64,000 nucleotides of DNA from Calendula officinalis (GCA_963853835.1 OY970825.1:26598835-26662834); one strand, 5' to 3'. Numbered from the stretch's first letter, positions 36,301 to 49,108 are shown. The notes: generated by a model from the sequence alone, not told the origin. A program made the numbers and translations.

Positions 36301-37560
36301 ATGAGCTAAACAATAGCTCTATTATTCCATTTGAGCCACAAAATCGGTGGTCTCAATGAATTCATGATTGTTTTGATATTTTCCTACAACGGGAGGACAA
36401 ATATTGGATTTAGTTATCATATAAATTGATAAGTTTAAATGTTTATGGTTTGAATGAGCATAAATTGTGTGTCGAATCAGCAGGTTCGAAAAACACAAGC
36501 GTGAATGGTTCTCATTTATCGAACGACAGGTCGATTGATAGACACCATTTCATTATATGTATATAACCACATTCGGAGAAAAGATTATTTAGTCAACCCT
36601 TTTCGGTAGCTCTATTCGAATACAACCAGGAAAGACGGTAAGGGTAGACAGCGCTTGTGCGTATCGGAACCACCCTTATTATGAGTCAGAAAAACCGCCA
36701 ATCTTTCCTAGACATCGTATAAGAATAGGTGAGCCTATTGGGGGCGATTCATAATTTTTCAGAGAAGTGTCATACGTGATGCTCATTGTGCATCACGTGA
36801 GTGCGTCAACTCAATATGCCAACATATAATTCATGATGCAACTTTTTTTTTGTTTATCTCATTATGAGAAATCATCAAATCCTCAAAACTTTAAAAAATA
36901 TTTTTAACATAATTAATACATTAAGAAATGATTGGTTAATATGCTCAAATTTCATAAAGAAATACCATATTGATTTTTTTCACATTTTTCATTTGATGTC
37001 ACATGAAATAATAGTTCATGAAAATACAATTTCCAATTTTTTTAATATAAATCATATTGATTTTCACACTAAATTATGATCCTTCATAGCATTCACATCA
37101 CACTTAAATATTTAGTTTTAAGAAACTCATCATCTCACTTTTGTGCCATCCAATTTAAACATTCAAAATGTTTTTAAAAACTTAACTACAAATATGGATA
37201 GTTATTTGGCCAAATTTATTTGCCAAAACGTAAAGTTAAGATATAGTAGTATATGACTTTTGTGAATTATCATATAACAGTTCGTGTTAATAAAAATTAG
37301 GATTTCTATATTCCTTAATAAAGACAAAAATTAATTTGAAATAAATGTGGACACGTATTCACATGTTGATAGTTCTCAAACACTTTTTAAGATTTTTATG
37401 ATGGATCTAAAAATCTTTTCTAGAAACTTCGTAAACAAACTAAGTAAAATAGTTCAAGAACGACTTACTTGTGTAGGATCAATGATCTTGAACTTTTCGG
37501 TTTTCTTACTTCTTGAGGGACGAACATGAAACGACTTGGAGTAAAGTGCTGATAACATTT
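36301..37560 (-). other. Degraded Copia 5' internal region
   Basis: By position this should hold gag. I see no intact gag motif. It is AT-rich with scattered stops and ends at the primer-site motif beside the 5' LTR. Confidence 0.5.
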
Positions 37561-37752
37561 TGTAAACCAATTAGCTCAATCATAAGATCTTCTCATTCAT
37601 ATACATGTGTTACAATATATTGGTCAAAGAAATGTACATGGGAAACACTCTTATATAGACTATTGGTTGTAAGCCAAGAGTCTTGACATGAATACACATA
37701 AATAAGGGACATAAGTGTAAGTAAGCAAATAGACTCTAAAAGAGTTACAACA
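37561..37752 (-). repeat. 5' LTR of the split Copia element (192 bp)
   Basis: Same as 21226-21404 except about five base changes and an extra 13 bp containing 'tcttatata' near 37647-37660. This extra block could be the TATA box that the other copy has lost. Confidence 0.85.
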
Positions 37753-38151
37753 AAATAAAAATAAAAGTTCTGAAGAGATTATAAGATTAAAAAAACAAAA
37801 CAAATCTCTAGATACTCACGATCAATATCATAGCGTTTTTTTTACATATTGTATTGCACAAATAAAATAGTTTTTTAATAGATGCCTAAAAGAATATGTT
37901 AATTGTGTAAAAGAATGAAAATACTTTTTGATATGTAAAATCTAGACTTAACTAAAAGAAATTTAGCACATAATTTACTCTATTTATCTATAATAAGACT
38001 TAAACACATAATTTAACTAATATTTATTAATAATATCTTCAAGTTTATTAAATCAGTATCAGCATCATTGAAGGTTCCATAACATGTGCCTAGAAAACCC
38101 CAAATAAATAAATTAGTAATGATAGATTGGTTGGTAGCTTTATAAGTATAA
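37753..38151. other. AT-rich spacer between Copia and Helitron
   Basis: Nothing recognisable in these ~400 bp. Confidence 0.6.
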
Positions 38152-38324
38152 CTAGCTTCATAGTCCGCCCGACTGGGCGGGCATGCTTCAAAACATATAT
38201 TAAAGAAAAATAACAACAAATATTAATATTTTTAAATTGACATAAGAATTCATAGCTATAATGATAAGTTTGTACAAAAATTGATACATGAATAAATGTT
38301 ACAGAAAATTTATAGACGAAATAA

Positions 38325-38600
38325 GACTTCTTTGTAAACGACATTTGTTGTTGAATTAGTGTAATTGTCATCTCTGTCACAACAAATGACCTTCAATCTG
38401 TTCTTGTTCTTAACTCGTGATACAGCTACATAAAGTTGGTCATGTGAGAATACTGATTTTTGCAGTAACAAACCAACTTGAGACAACGTATGACCTTGAC
38501 TTTTATTAATGGTCATAGCAAAGCAGACTTGAACATGAAATTGCTTCCGATTCAATTTGAAAGGCATCTTGTTGTCGGAAGGACTAATAAAAAAACTTAT
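38325..38600 (-). pseudogene. C-terminal fragment of the Helitron PIF1-like helicase
   Basis: The minus-strand reading contains 'MPFKLNRKQFHVQVCFAMTI' then 'NKSQGHTLSQVGL' and 'YVAVSRVKNKNRLKV', ending near 'TNVVYKEV'. These are the last helicase motifs of the RepHel protein. The Rep nuclease and most helicase motifs are missing, so it cannot act alone. Confidence 0.85.
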
Positions 38601-40794
38601 GCAACCATAGTCAATTATTATTGAAATGAATAATTGCAAAAAATTTTAAAGATAAAATAAAACTTCTTTGTATATGACGTTTGTTGTTGAGCAAGTATAG
38701 TTGTCATCTTGGTCGGAAACATCATATTCATCGGTATCATAATCCCAATCAGCATAAATTAACGAATGCAACCTGTACATGCTATGTCTCAAATTGGCTA
38801 CTTCCAATGCAATGGATCCATCATATGGTATATGTTAGCTTATGCATAATCAAATACTACATTCCATCATATCAAAGTATGAAAAAATTATGACAACTAA
38901 CCTTTACAAAATTTTTGATAAAAGAGTTCAAATCTAAAATTAATCAACTTAATAACATTTTTTCATGAAGAATGAAGATGTTTTCTGTACCATATGACTG
39001 ACTATAAGTTAAAATAAACAATTATAATACTTTTGAAATTAATACTTAATTAAGAATTTCAAAAGCTCACCTTCAAGTAGCTTGGCAAGAAATCAGTGAC
39101 ACCTGTCATCTGGAATGACATGTATAGAGTTTAAAGATAACAACCAAATCCCTAGCAGCACACAAGGTAAGAACAATATTCATAAATGCCTGCCAAAAAA
39201 ACTGAGTTCAGTTTATGTCTATAACCCGTTTCATTATAAGCATAACCATAAACATAAACATAAGCATTCTTCAAAGCATTCTTTAATTTCATTATAAGCA
39301 AAGCATTGTTCATACTTTACAATAAGCAAATTGAGCCATATAATTGATATCTCAATAAATGTATATGCTTCACTTCTTGCAAGATATAACTCCTAATTCT
39401 TGACCGTAATCTTCCTCTAATGTGGATATAATGCAGATTAAGTCAATAATCCAAAGTCCAAAGTCAGTAAAAAACTTATAAAAAATTAAACCCTATTAAT
39501 CCATATAAAATTTTAAAAAAATCAAAAAAATCAATAAAAACAGACAAACAATAATCAATTTGATGACTATTTATTATTAGGTCTTAGGGTAAGGGATTAT
39601 GCTTAGGGATTAGTGTTAGTTTTAGGGTTATCATGACTATAAAAGTAAACAAATTGACTTTTTATTGTGTTTTTATCAAAAGTAAAAAAATACCATATGA
39701 TGTACAAAAAATTGGTATACGTTGACTATAAATTGTTGACTTTTTCTTACTATAAATTGGTTTATGTTGAAAAATACTACACTATATGTAGACTGATGAA
39801 ACTTCAAATATTCCATAATTTTGTTGAACCAATGTACGCACCAAAACTATAAATGTTCTGATCTTAACGTCAAAGTTGACTACAAAAGTAACAAATGGAC
39901 TGTATTTAAATCGAAACAGAAACATGACCATGAACATTTAGACTTATAAAAATAACAAATGGAATAAAACAATGAAATTTAAAAGCCAACAAATTGAGTT
40001 TAAAATTCATTGAGACTTTAGCAGTAAAAGTAAACTTCAAAATATAAAAATTGAAAAAATTAAAATACATTGAAACATAAATATAAATAATATTACAGTA
40101 AAATAAGCCCTATTTCATAAACATATTTGAATTTGTTGACTAAAAAAGCCAAAATTTAACTGTAAACATCTTGATGTAACAGGAATATGAACATTAAAAC
40201 ATTGTAGTTCGAATATTTCTTCTTACATTACGAAAACATGAAATTACAGACAAAGAAAATTAACAACTTGGGGAAAAAAAACACAAACCTTTGTTTATTA
40301 TAGTGCAGAGACTGAGAGATAATAACTAATAAGTACCACTTCTAGGAGTACACAAAAAGGACCCAATGCTATTGTAATCATAGTCATAATCATGGTCTGC
40401 TAACACATCTTCTACACAACAACTATATGCACCATATATTCTTGCAGGTTTCAGGACTGAACAAATCAAATAATAAAACCATTACCATTTATTTCAGCTC
40501 AATTAATTGATTAAATGACCAATTACATACCTCCTATTGTTTACCCAGGTTTCAAAGTCAATTTTTTGTCTGGTAAATTTGAGCTTCGAATGTCTGATTG
40601 AGGAGAAATACCTATCCCATTCATATTTATTGTTATAGTCAAATCCCATTCCGATTTTGTCTTCCAAAATATCACAAAGCATGCTTCTGGTAGGATTTAA
40701 AAAGTATATTATAAACTACCATTACAGTAGATAATGAGAGATATAATGATATAAGGCTATAGTAGTTTAGAATTACCGATTTGAACATAATAAT

Positions 40795-40873
40795 GGTTGT
40801 TTAAATGCATACTCTGAAGGTAATTGAATTCGAATGTGATAAATTCCTATTTCAAATTCAGTATCACTTGGTA
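40795..40873 (-). pseudogene. Captured exon fragment of a UBC32/UBE2J-type ubiquitin-conjugating enzyme
   Basis: The minus strand encodes 'PSDTEFEIGIYHIRIQLPSE' then 'YAFKQP'. From memory this closely matches the beta-sheet segment before the active site in Arabidopsis UBC32-type E2 enzymes ('DTEFEGGIYHGRIQLP.EYPFKPP'). The changes Gly to Ile, Gly to Ile and Pro to Ala/Gln, and the absence of the catalytic Cys region nearby, show it is a fragment. It sits inside the Helitron. Confidence 0.65.
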
Positions 40874-41473
40874 GTTGGTACGGCAAAGTGCGATTAAAAA
40901 ATATCATCCTGCATAACGATGAGCCAAATGGGTCATAATAGTCTGCTAAACAGAAAAAAAACGTTAAATGGGGCAGAATTTCAATGAATCATAAGCAAAT
41001 ATATATCACTAATCTTCCTTCATTCGAAGTTCTCTTTAAGCAAACAAATCAAATCAGCCTTTAAAATAAGCTTTAAATCAGCCGTGATTCAGCAAAGATT
41101 CTATCATGAGCATTAGCAACATCAATTAAAAGCTTCAATTCCCAATTCCAAACCCTAACCCATATATACTTACAAACCATGACAATTAAAAAAAAATACA
41201 TTCAACTAAAAAGGAACGTGAATTACCAACCAAAATTTACGGTTTAATCAATGCTGAAAAGTACCTGAAAGTGTCAACAAAAATTAGGGTTGGTGTTCTT
41301 CCCACGAGATTCAAATCAAACTTATCGGCGGCTTATTGCTATTAAATTGGTGGTCGAGAATCATGCTTTGAATAGATGACCAATGGCAGAATTACACGTG
41401 GCATTGTGGACGAATCAGAGAGCTCGAAATTGATAGTTGGCAAAATTAGATCAAATGTAGCCTCATATATAGA

Positions 41474-41879
41474 TTAAGATTTTTTTGAACGCGTAGATAA
41501 TTAACATTATGGCAAATATATTCATTTTGTGACACGTGACTTTTACATTTTCTTTTTCTTCATAATATTTATTGAATTTGATATTTTGGGTCTGTCAAAC
41601 ATTTTTTAAGTATACTACACTATATTTGCGATTAGTTAGGTATATGAAAATAATATATTTATAATTTTATAATTTACGATTACAAATATTTCCACTTATA
41701 TGATAAAAAGAAGTACTCTCTTGTGGTAATGGAGGTGCGTCAACTCCGGACTACCCGCAATATAGGTGGTCCTTATAAAACGAGTCGAAACTTAGTTTAC
41801 TAAAAAATAAACATAACAAAATTAAAAAAAATTAAAATAGACGAGAGAATAGAGAAGAAAAATATTACTATCATGATCT
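41474..41879. other. AT-rich spacer
   Basis: Nothing recognisable apart from one copy of the SINE target duplication at its right edge (41865-41879). Confidence 0.6.
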
Positions 41880-42098
41880 TTTTTTTAACGGTAAATTAGT
41901 AAGTTAGTGGTTCGACATATGCAGTGACATCCAAGCGGGCAGTATACATTCCTCGAACGTAACTCATTTTTTGAAGAATAAACTCCAACACCTTATTAAT
42001 CTCCTAAAAAATACCTTGCAAGTCCTGAATCCAAGATCTTTTTGAAGACAAATCTCCTAAAATAACTTTTAATTGTCAATTAATCTAAACCAATTGGT
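41880..42098 (-). mobile_element. tRNA-derived SINE, diverged copy (~219 bp)
   Basis: It is flanked by a perfect 15-bp direct repeat TTACTATCATGATCT (41865-41879 and 42099-42113). The left edge is a T run, the minus-strand A tail. The adjoining 'gtaagttagtggttcga' and 'gggcagtat' blocks match the SINE at 56189-56369. The tRNA-like head is eroded. Confidence 0.7.
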
Positions 42099-42113
42099 TT
42101 ACTATCATGATCT

Positions 42114-42794
42114 CATAATGTAAGATTGCTCGTATGATAAACTAATTAAAAAAAGGCGTTCTCAATTATATGCCAGCCTTGGGTTTTAACGTCCATAATA
42201 AATACCAATGGGTTGCTTCCTCGTCATGCCCATATTATATGCCTATTAATTCTATCTTCTCCAATTTTGTTTTATTTATAAATTAATAATAGTAGCCTAG
42301 TAGGTTCCCATTTTAACTCGTCTATGTTTGACCATGTAAATGAACATAAACCAAGTAGTACGTATCCTCGTAATGTGGTAAATATTTTCATACTTACACT
42401 CAAAATGTTATTTAATCGATAAATGTTTCACAGTTCTATCCCAAGCCTTTAACCCTCTTTATAAGACGGATAATTTAATTATTCATGTCGATAAGGACGA
42501 CAAGTGTGAAATAAAAAGATTACGAGTTTAACTCATTTTCCAAATAAATATGTATAAGATAACAACCACTACAACCATTAGTTCGTCTAAGCAATTCGTT
42601 TTAGGTATATGTTAGTGTATTTATTTTACAAGTCGAACTTGAACAACTCAAATTAACACAAAACGATGCCATATCAAATTATGTGATAATTTAAAAATGT
42701 GGTAAAAGGATGAATGCATGTGAACCATCATTTTTGACCAATAAACAGTAATACAATATTAATTGGATTAAATTTTAATAGTTTATTATGACAA
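42114..42794. other. Upstream region of the SHAGGY-like kinase gene
   Basis: AT-rich with no other gene visible. It presumably includes the kinase promoter, but I cannot single out a TATA box with confidence. Confidence 0.5.
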
Positions 42795-43735
42795 AAAGGT
42801 TTGAATGGTCAAAAGAGACAGAGGAGAGAGAGTGTGTCTTCTCCTTCCCAATGGGATGACTATCTATCTATGATAATTGAATCCTCATCAAACACCATTT
42901 TCCTCTTCATTTTTGGTACTCTATCATCATCATCATTATCCACACAAACTTGCTCGAAATTCGTCAAAAAACGATCATCAATTCAACATCGGTACAACTT
43001 AAAACTCATGTTCTTTGCTTTACTTTACTTAATTCCTGTTAATCTTCAAATACCATCGATTTGCATCTGTTAACCTGAATTGTCAGCATCTCTAGGCTTT
43101 ATTGTTAAATTAACCAGCTCATACTTGCGGATCCAGCTCAATTGTTAGGAATTTGGTTCAATTTGTTTGAATATTTTCAGTTTTATTAATTAGTTAATTA
43201 CTCTGGATTTTATGTGAGATCTGTTTTATCTTCTCCACCTTAAAATTGTTTGACCTACACGTTTTATCCAATTGCTTTCATTTCATACATATTAGCTGCT
43301 GTTCACTTTCAATAATTGATGTTGCATATTACTAAATTGCTCAACTCCGTTCATATTGTGATTTTAGGTCAATTTAATTTAGGACAAATGTAAGTATACA
43401 TGTTTTACTATTTTATGTATCCTGCTTTAGAACTTACATTTTGATGTAATTTGGTTACATCAAATAGTAAAAAAAATGATGTAAGTTGTCTATGTAAAGA
43501 TTTAATAAAAAAGTTAATTACATAGGAGGTAAATGTTAAAGTAGTCGATGTAATAGGTACTCCTGTATGACTTGGTTTTCTGTTTAAGATCTGATTTTAG
43601 TATTCTATTATGCATATACTTTTAATTAATTGAAAAAGTCATGGCTTGTGTTTTTTTTTTTTTTTTTGTTTTGCAGAGAAGATCATAAAGCACAAAAAAG
43701 ACTTTTTCAATATTTAGTTACCACTTACCACACCG
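42795..43735 (+). other. Probable 5' UTR with a leader intron of the kinase gene
   Basis: A poly-T/TTGCAG acceptor at 43660-43676 lies 59 bp before the start codon and has no coding exon upstream. A CT- and AG-rich leader-like stretch (about 42815-42985) ends near a possible donor 'catcg|gtacaa'. Non-coding first exons are common in plant SK genes. The exact first exon is inferred. Confidence 0.5.
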
Positions 43736-46217
43736 ATGGCATCGGTAAGTGTGGTACCTGCATCTGCAGTAAGAGAACCTAATGGAAATACAGTTGCTGC
43801 TGAACGATTACCTGATGAAATGAATGACATGAAAATTAGGGATGATAGGGTTAGTAACTTCATCATTTATTAATATATAAAAGTACCACCTTCTGTCTTT
43901 AGTATTTAATTATATATCGCTACCATTAAACATAAATTTTTATGTCTTACTATTAGGAAATGGAGCCTGCAATAGTTGATGGCAACGGAGCAGAAACAGG
44001 GCATATAATCGTGACAACAATTGGTGGTAGAAACGGTCAACCAAAACAAGTAATTTTGAATTTTTTGTTTAACTGCTTTATTATTAAACATACAATCTTG
44101 CTGATTAAATTTATTATTTTTTAAAATTTATTTTCAGACAATTAGTTACATGGCAGAACGTGTTGTTGGGCATGGATCATTTGGAGTTGTGTTTCAAGCC
44201 AAATGTTTGGAAACGGGAGAAGCAGTAGCCATTAAAAAGGTTCTTCAGGATAAAAGGTACAAGAACCGAGAGCTACAAACAATGCGCGTTTTGGATCACC
44301 CAAACGTTGTTGCTTTGAAACATTGTTTCTTTTCAACAACAGAAAAGGAAGAATTGTATCTTAATCTTGTATTAGAGTATGTTCCGGAAACCGTTCATCG
44401 AGTAATTAAACACTACAATAAGATGAATCAAAGGATGCCTATGATTTATGTCAAACTATACAGTTACCAGGTAAGACTATTTTTATTTTTATTTTTGAAA
44501 ATTGAAAATTCAGTTTTTTTAACTGTTTGTTGTAATTATGGTGCAGATTTTCAGAGCCCTAGCCTACATTCATGGTAGTATTGGAGTGTGTCACAGGGAT
44601 ATTAAGCCTCAAAATTTACTCGTAGGATTTTCTTCATGTTTCTGCATTTTTTGTATATTAATCGATGTTTTTAGAGAGAAATTTTGTCAAATATGTAAGA
44701 TAAATTACTCAAATGTTTATATATTTTTTTAACAGGTAAACCCACATACCCATCAGGTCAAGCTATGCGACTTTGGAAGTGCAAAAGTTTTGGTCCGTAC
44801 CAACTTTTATTTAATAATCATATGTTTATATATATCAATATATGTTTATATTTTTTTACATTGTCTTACTTTATTTTGTAACTGTTTTGATAGGTAAAGG
44901 GAGAGCCAAATATTTCTTACATTTGTTCAAGGTATTATCGGGCACCTGAACTAATTTTTGGGGCCACTGAGTACACAACAGCTATAGATATCTGGTCTGG
45001 TGGATGTGTTTTGGCAGAATTGCTGCTTGGACAGGTAAGAATAGTTGTTATTTTTATTTTATAAGATTTAAATAAAGTGATTGTATGACGTAATTGAATG
45101 TGTGTTTTTTTGTTGTAATTTCAGCCTCTTTTCCCTGGCGAGAGTGGAGTTGACCAGCTAGTGGAGATTATAAAGGTACTCGTGATTTTAGATGTTCTTT
45201 TAAATTATATAAGTTTTTTTTTTGTCTAAAATTGCAGTTTACTTTTACATTGTATGTGTTAAGTCTTTCGACAAAGTTTTGTCCAATTGAGTTATTAAAA
45301 GATGATTTTGCGTCCAGTTGGATCATTGTACCTTTTATATATAGTTATATAATTATAACATTATTTTAATAAGAATTGTCGTTACAATTTTTTTTGGGGT
45401 GAAAAAATATCTTTTAATGATCCAGTTGAGATATAAAAGCATCTTTGTGTTACCCAATTGGACAAAGTTTTGCACTGTAAAAGTATGTTTCTAGTTTATG
45501 CATAAAAACCTTTTTCTTGTAACCATTAATTTTAGTTACTTTTTTAATTTATTTATAATATGTATGTTAAAGTGGGTAGTTGTTTGTTGATAGGTTTTGG
45601 GTACCCCAACAAGGGAAGAAATCAAGTGCATGAACCCTAACTACACAGAATACAAGTTCCCCCAGATTAAAGCTCACCCATGGCATAAGGTAATTAATTA
45701 AAATTTGGTAATTAATTAACTTTGATAATTACATGTGGATCCACAACCTAAACAAATACATTTTTAGATATTCCATAAGAGAATGCCTCCAGAAGCTGTT
45801 GATCTTGTTTCAAGACTCCTGCAATATTCCCCAAATCTTCGAAGCACTGCTGTAAGTATACAAATAATAATTTTACAACTCTGTATTTTTTATTTTCTTT
45901 TTTCAAATTTATATATTAAATTGGGAATTTTTGTACAGTTGGAGGCAATGATTCATCCATTCTTTGATGAGTTACGTGATCCTGCTACCAGGCTTCCAAA
46001 TGGGCGTTTTCTTCCACCGCTTTTTAATTTTAAGTCTCACGGTAATGACTCGGTGATAATTAGTTTTCTGCATTTGTTTTGTTTAATGTTAAAAATCATT
46101 TTTTTAAAATTATTTTTTGTGTGTGTTTTTATAGAGCTTAAAGGGGTACCTGTGGAGATGCTTACAAAATTGGTCCCAGAGCATGCTAGAAAGCATTGTG
46201 CGTTCCTTGGTTTGTAA
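43736..46217 (+). CDS. SHAGGY-related protein kinase (GSK3-like, clade I)
   Basis: Eleven coding exons (43736-43849, 43957-44049, 44138-44470, 44547-44621, 44736-44792, 44894-45034, 45125-45175, 45594-45689, 45768-45851, 45939-46041, 46135-46217) join exactly in frame to 409 residues. That length and intron layout are usual for plant SKs. All kinase signatures are present: Gly loop 'GHGSFGVVF', 'VAIKKV' lysine, 'HRDIKPQNLL', 'DFGSAK', activation loop 'SYICSRYYRAPE' with its tyrosine, and the regulatory 'TREE' sequence that brassinosteroid gain-of-function alleles alter in BIN2. The N-terminus 'MASVSVVPAS...MNDMKIRDD' and C-terminus 'ARKHCAFLGL' place it in the ASK-alpha/gamma-like clade rather than with BIN2. 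It phosphorylates Ser/Thr on primed substrates in hormone, stress and developmental signalling. No breaks seen. Confidence 0.97.
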
Positions 46218-47446
46218 AAGTAAGGAGAGAAAAGAAGGTTTTGATTATGTTTGTTCATTGTAGTTGTGTTGTGTGTCTATTGCCTACCAAATGTTGTCAA
46301 TTCATATATGAATTTGTGAAATGGAATACGTACATGTAACCCTATTTTCAGTGCAATGATTCTCTATATCACATGTCAATGTTGACGGAGCTTCAAATAA
46401 GTATATACTTTTTGTCCATAATAATATACTTTTTATTAAATAGTTATTGTGTTAGTTTTGATTACAAAAATTATTTGTAATTTGAAATTTTCTATTAAAT
46501 AAAGTGATCCAAGAGTTTTTATGCTTTCAGAATTATACGGCCACTTTTGATCCCATTTTACTTGATTCTTTATTAGTTGCATTTATTTATTATACATGCA
46601 GTTAGGATAACAACTAACACGAATATGTTAATTTATAGGTAAACAGTTTAAAATTGAACAAATGGCCAGTTGTAGCATGGACTTATTCTCAGAATTGTCA
46701 AGTTGATTTTAATATTTTTTCTTATAATTCAACAAATTAAAGTTTGAATAGATTATACAGAGAAGCTATAATAAATGAAGTATAAGTTGTTGACTTTTGA
46801 ACAATATTTTTGTATGTTCTAACTTGGAGTCTTGTGGAAATTGTCTAAAACGTCAAGATATCACTTTCATGTGAGCTTTTTTTTCTCGGTCTTCAAAAAA
46901 TCATTAGTTAAATGTAAAGTTTAATAATGGAATACTTTCTTTACTCTGAAACAAATATAAACTTTGACTTCTTCAAATTTTGGTGAGTGCAGTGAATATT
47001 TCCTCATTATGGTATGATCGATGGTACCTATAACATCTTTTTAGGAGCCATACATTGCCAATATTAATCTGATTTAAACAATTTTCACAGCAATGAAATT
47101 ATTTTTGGATATCTTTGCAATTTTCAATATGATAATTTTCAAAGCAATGAAATTAATCTAAATGAACTTTTTTAACTATACTTAAACTTTCCATGTTTGC
47201 AGGGCCTTATAATTATGACACACGACAACTGACAACTGAGTCCACGATATATATGACCCCTAACTGAATCATATATCAATACAAAAATATGGATTCAATT
47301 CAATAACTAGTAGTTTCGAACTTAAATCTACATTTTTTATTCAGTTTAATACAATCCAAAAAAACATTAAAAAAACTACGCTTTATTAAATTCGAAATTA
47401 AAGCCCATCCATCTTGTTGAAATTTCAACCAATTATATTTGAGATG
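46218..47446. other. Convergent intergenic region between kinase and GDSL genes
   Basis: About 1.2 kb of AT-rich DNA holding both 3' flanks. No gene or repeat recognised. Confidence 0.6.
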
Positions 47447-49108
47447 TCAGGTTGCCCAAAACTGAAGTGATGGCATGGACATGATTTTGGCAGCAACTAT
47501 CCTATTTGCAGCTTCTGTGTAGTGAACGCCATCCCATACTATAGCCGATGTTACATTATTGCACATGTTATATCCCGGTTGCCCGCATGTCGCCTTTACA
47601 TTATAATTATTCGGGGACCCACCATACCCGCAACACGCCTTAAATGGTTGTACAAATCCTGTTAATTAGCTCGAATTAATCCTTAATCTTGTTATTACAT
47701 ATAATCAATAATAATAAATGTAGTGTTATGGATATGTTAGTTTATAAATATGATGTGTTTACTGATGTGCAATTAAAGTTTTTACCATATTTTGAGGGGT
47801 TGGCAAATAGATCATATTTGATGGTGTACACATCCACATACTCGATGGATGCATATTTTAATACCGTTTTCAACTCTTTGCACATGGTGTGTAACATTTT
47901 GTTAAAAAGTTTGGATAAATCGTTGTGGACGCGATAGCACCCAATTTTGTCAAGATCGGTATCTTTGTGTGCGTGTAACGCAAGCTCTTTAGGTGCACAA
48001 CCTTGAGGGCCCGTGCTGTATATCCAAAACTTTCTCCCGCCGTATTGGTATAAATTCTACATTCCAAAATATAAAACTCGTATAATTTCTGGTACAAGAA
48101 ACCAAAATGGCGTAAAGAGATGCTCACTTGAATGTTTAGTTTAATTTCTGCTACAAAAGATGGGATTTGGGCTGCAACCGGTGCATAAGTAAGATTTGAT
48201 GCATATAATGCTTCAAGTATATCATTTTGACCCATATCAATCATGTAAAGCGCATTGCGAAATCCATCCTCGCTAATAAAGTTGCCAGAACCTGTTTATT
48301 GGATAACAATTCATGGCCATAAGAACATATACAACAAAATTACTCAATCCCAGTGATATTCCATCTAGAAGTAGATAGACTGCTTCCTGAAACTAATACC
48401 TTTTACTACACCTTTTTTAAAAAGTATAGGCGAAATGAGCATACCGTGGGACAAGAGTTCAAGTGAGCGATTCTTGAAATGGACAAATTGGCGAACTTGA
48501 ATATCAAGATGAAAAGGAACAAGTTGTGGAAGAATCATGCCTCCAGCTACTGCAAAATTTACACCACTTGAGAAATTTGGCGCCAATGATTCCAAATACG
48601 GGCTAAGATAACCCAAGTTCATATGTTCACCTGTTCCGAAAGTTAATAATAACCAGAGTTAGTATCTTACATAAGGGAAGCGATCAAATAAAAAACACGC
48701 CTTTTTAAACTGATGGACAGAAAATTTCAAACTGGTGAACAAACGCAGAGTTTTAAAAATTGTGCGCCGGTCACGAGTATGAAAAATAAGGATGTTTTTT
48801 TACATGAGCATGTCGCTGTAACATATTATGACAAATAACAAGAAACCGGGGATGAAAAAGAGAGTTGACTTACATATGAAGTCAAGGATGAGTCGACCAT
48901 CACCAAAACGGCCGGTGCCTTTGTGAAAGAATGTAATGCCATGTGGAAGGCCGATTGGAAGCCCAACACCCGCTAGCACGCCTCCGGTATCGGAATTTGC
49001 ATCGCCAAAGTTAATAATCAAAGGTTTGGTAATGGGAATGGAAACCGAGATACCAAACAACATAGAAGCCCATAGTAGTAGCCCGCAAAATACATTTACA
49101 CTCTTCAT
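47447..49108 (-). CDS. GDSL esterase/lipase-like protein with Ser-to-Ala at the catalytic site
   Basis: Five exons (49108-48874, 48630-48445, 48291-48128, 48056-47786, 47658-47447) join in frame to 355 residues with normal splice sites. A hydrophobic N-terminus (~20 residues) indicates secretion. SGNH blocks visible: block I 'NFGDANSDTGG', where the canonical sequence is FGDSNSDTGG; block III 'GQND'; and C-terminal 'WDGVHYTEAAN' with the Asp and His. The block I change is the codon GCA instead of TCA, removing the nucleophile while everything else is kept. A TATA-like block sits at 49153-49163. The next gene (49848-51642) is a tandem paralogue with the serine intact. It is probably a catalytically dead family member; a sequencing error cannot be excluded. 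Confidence 0.92.

Larger units (their letters stand above)
21226..37752 (-). mobile_element. Degenerate Ty1/Copia retrotransposon, split by two later LTR insertions
   Basis: The short LTRs are at 21226-21404 (3' LTR) and 37561-37752 (5' LTR). They differ by about five substitutions and one 13-bp indel. Next to the 5' LTR the minus strand reads 'TGTTATCAGCAC', a half-tRNA primer-site motif (37547-37558). Next to the 3' LTR is a purine tract 'CCAAGGGGAG' (21405-21414). Pol remnants lie in minus orientation on both sides of the nested elements, and their reading continues across both insertion points. Flanking 5-mers (tatat / aaata) do not match, so no target duplication is evident. Confidence 0.85.
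38152..41473 (-). mobile_element. Helitron (3.3 kb) with helicase tail and captured gene fragment
   Basis: On the minus strand the element begins TCTATATATGAGGC at 41473 after a host A. It ends in a GC hairpin (38165-38185) plus CTAG at 38155-38152, before a host T. This fits Helitron insertion between A and T. Near the 3' end is the C-terminal part of a PIF1-like helicase. The rest lacks a Rep domain and contains at least one host-gene fragment (40795-40873), so the element is non-autonomous. The 5' end is assigned by motif only; the 3' end is supported by the duplicate terminus at 1650. Confidence 0.75.
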
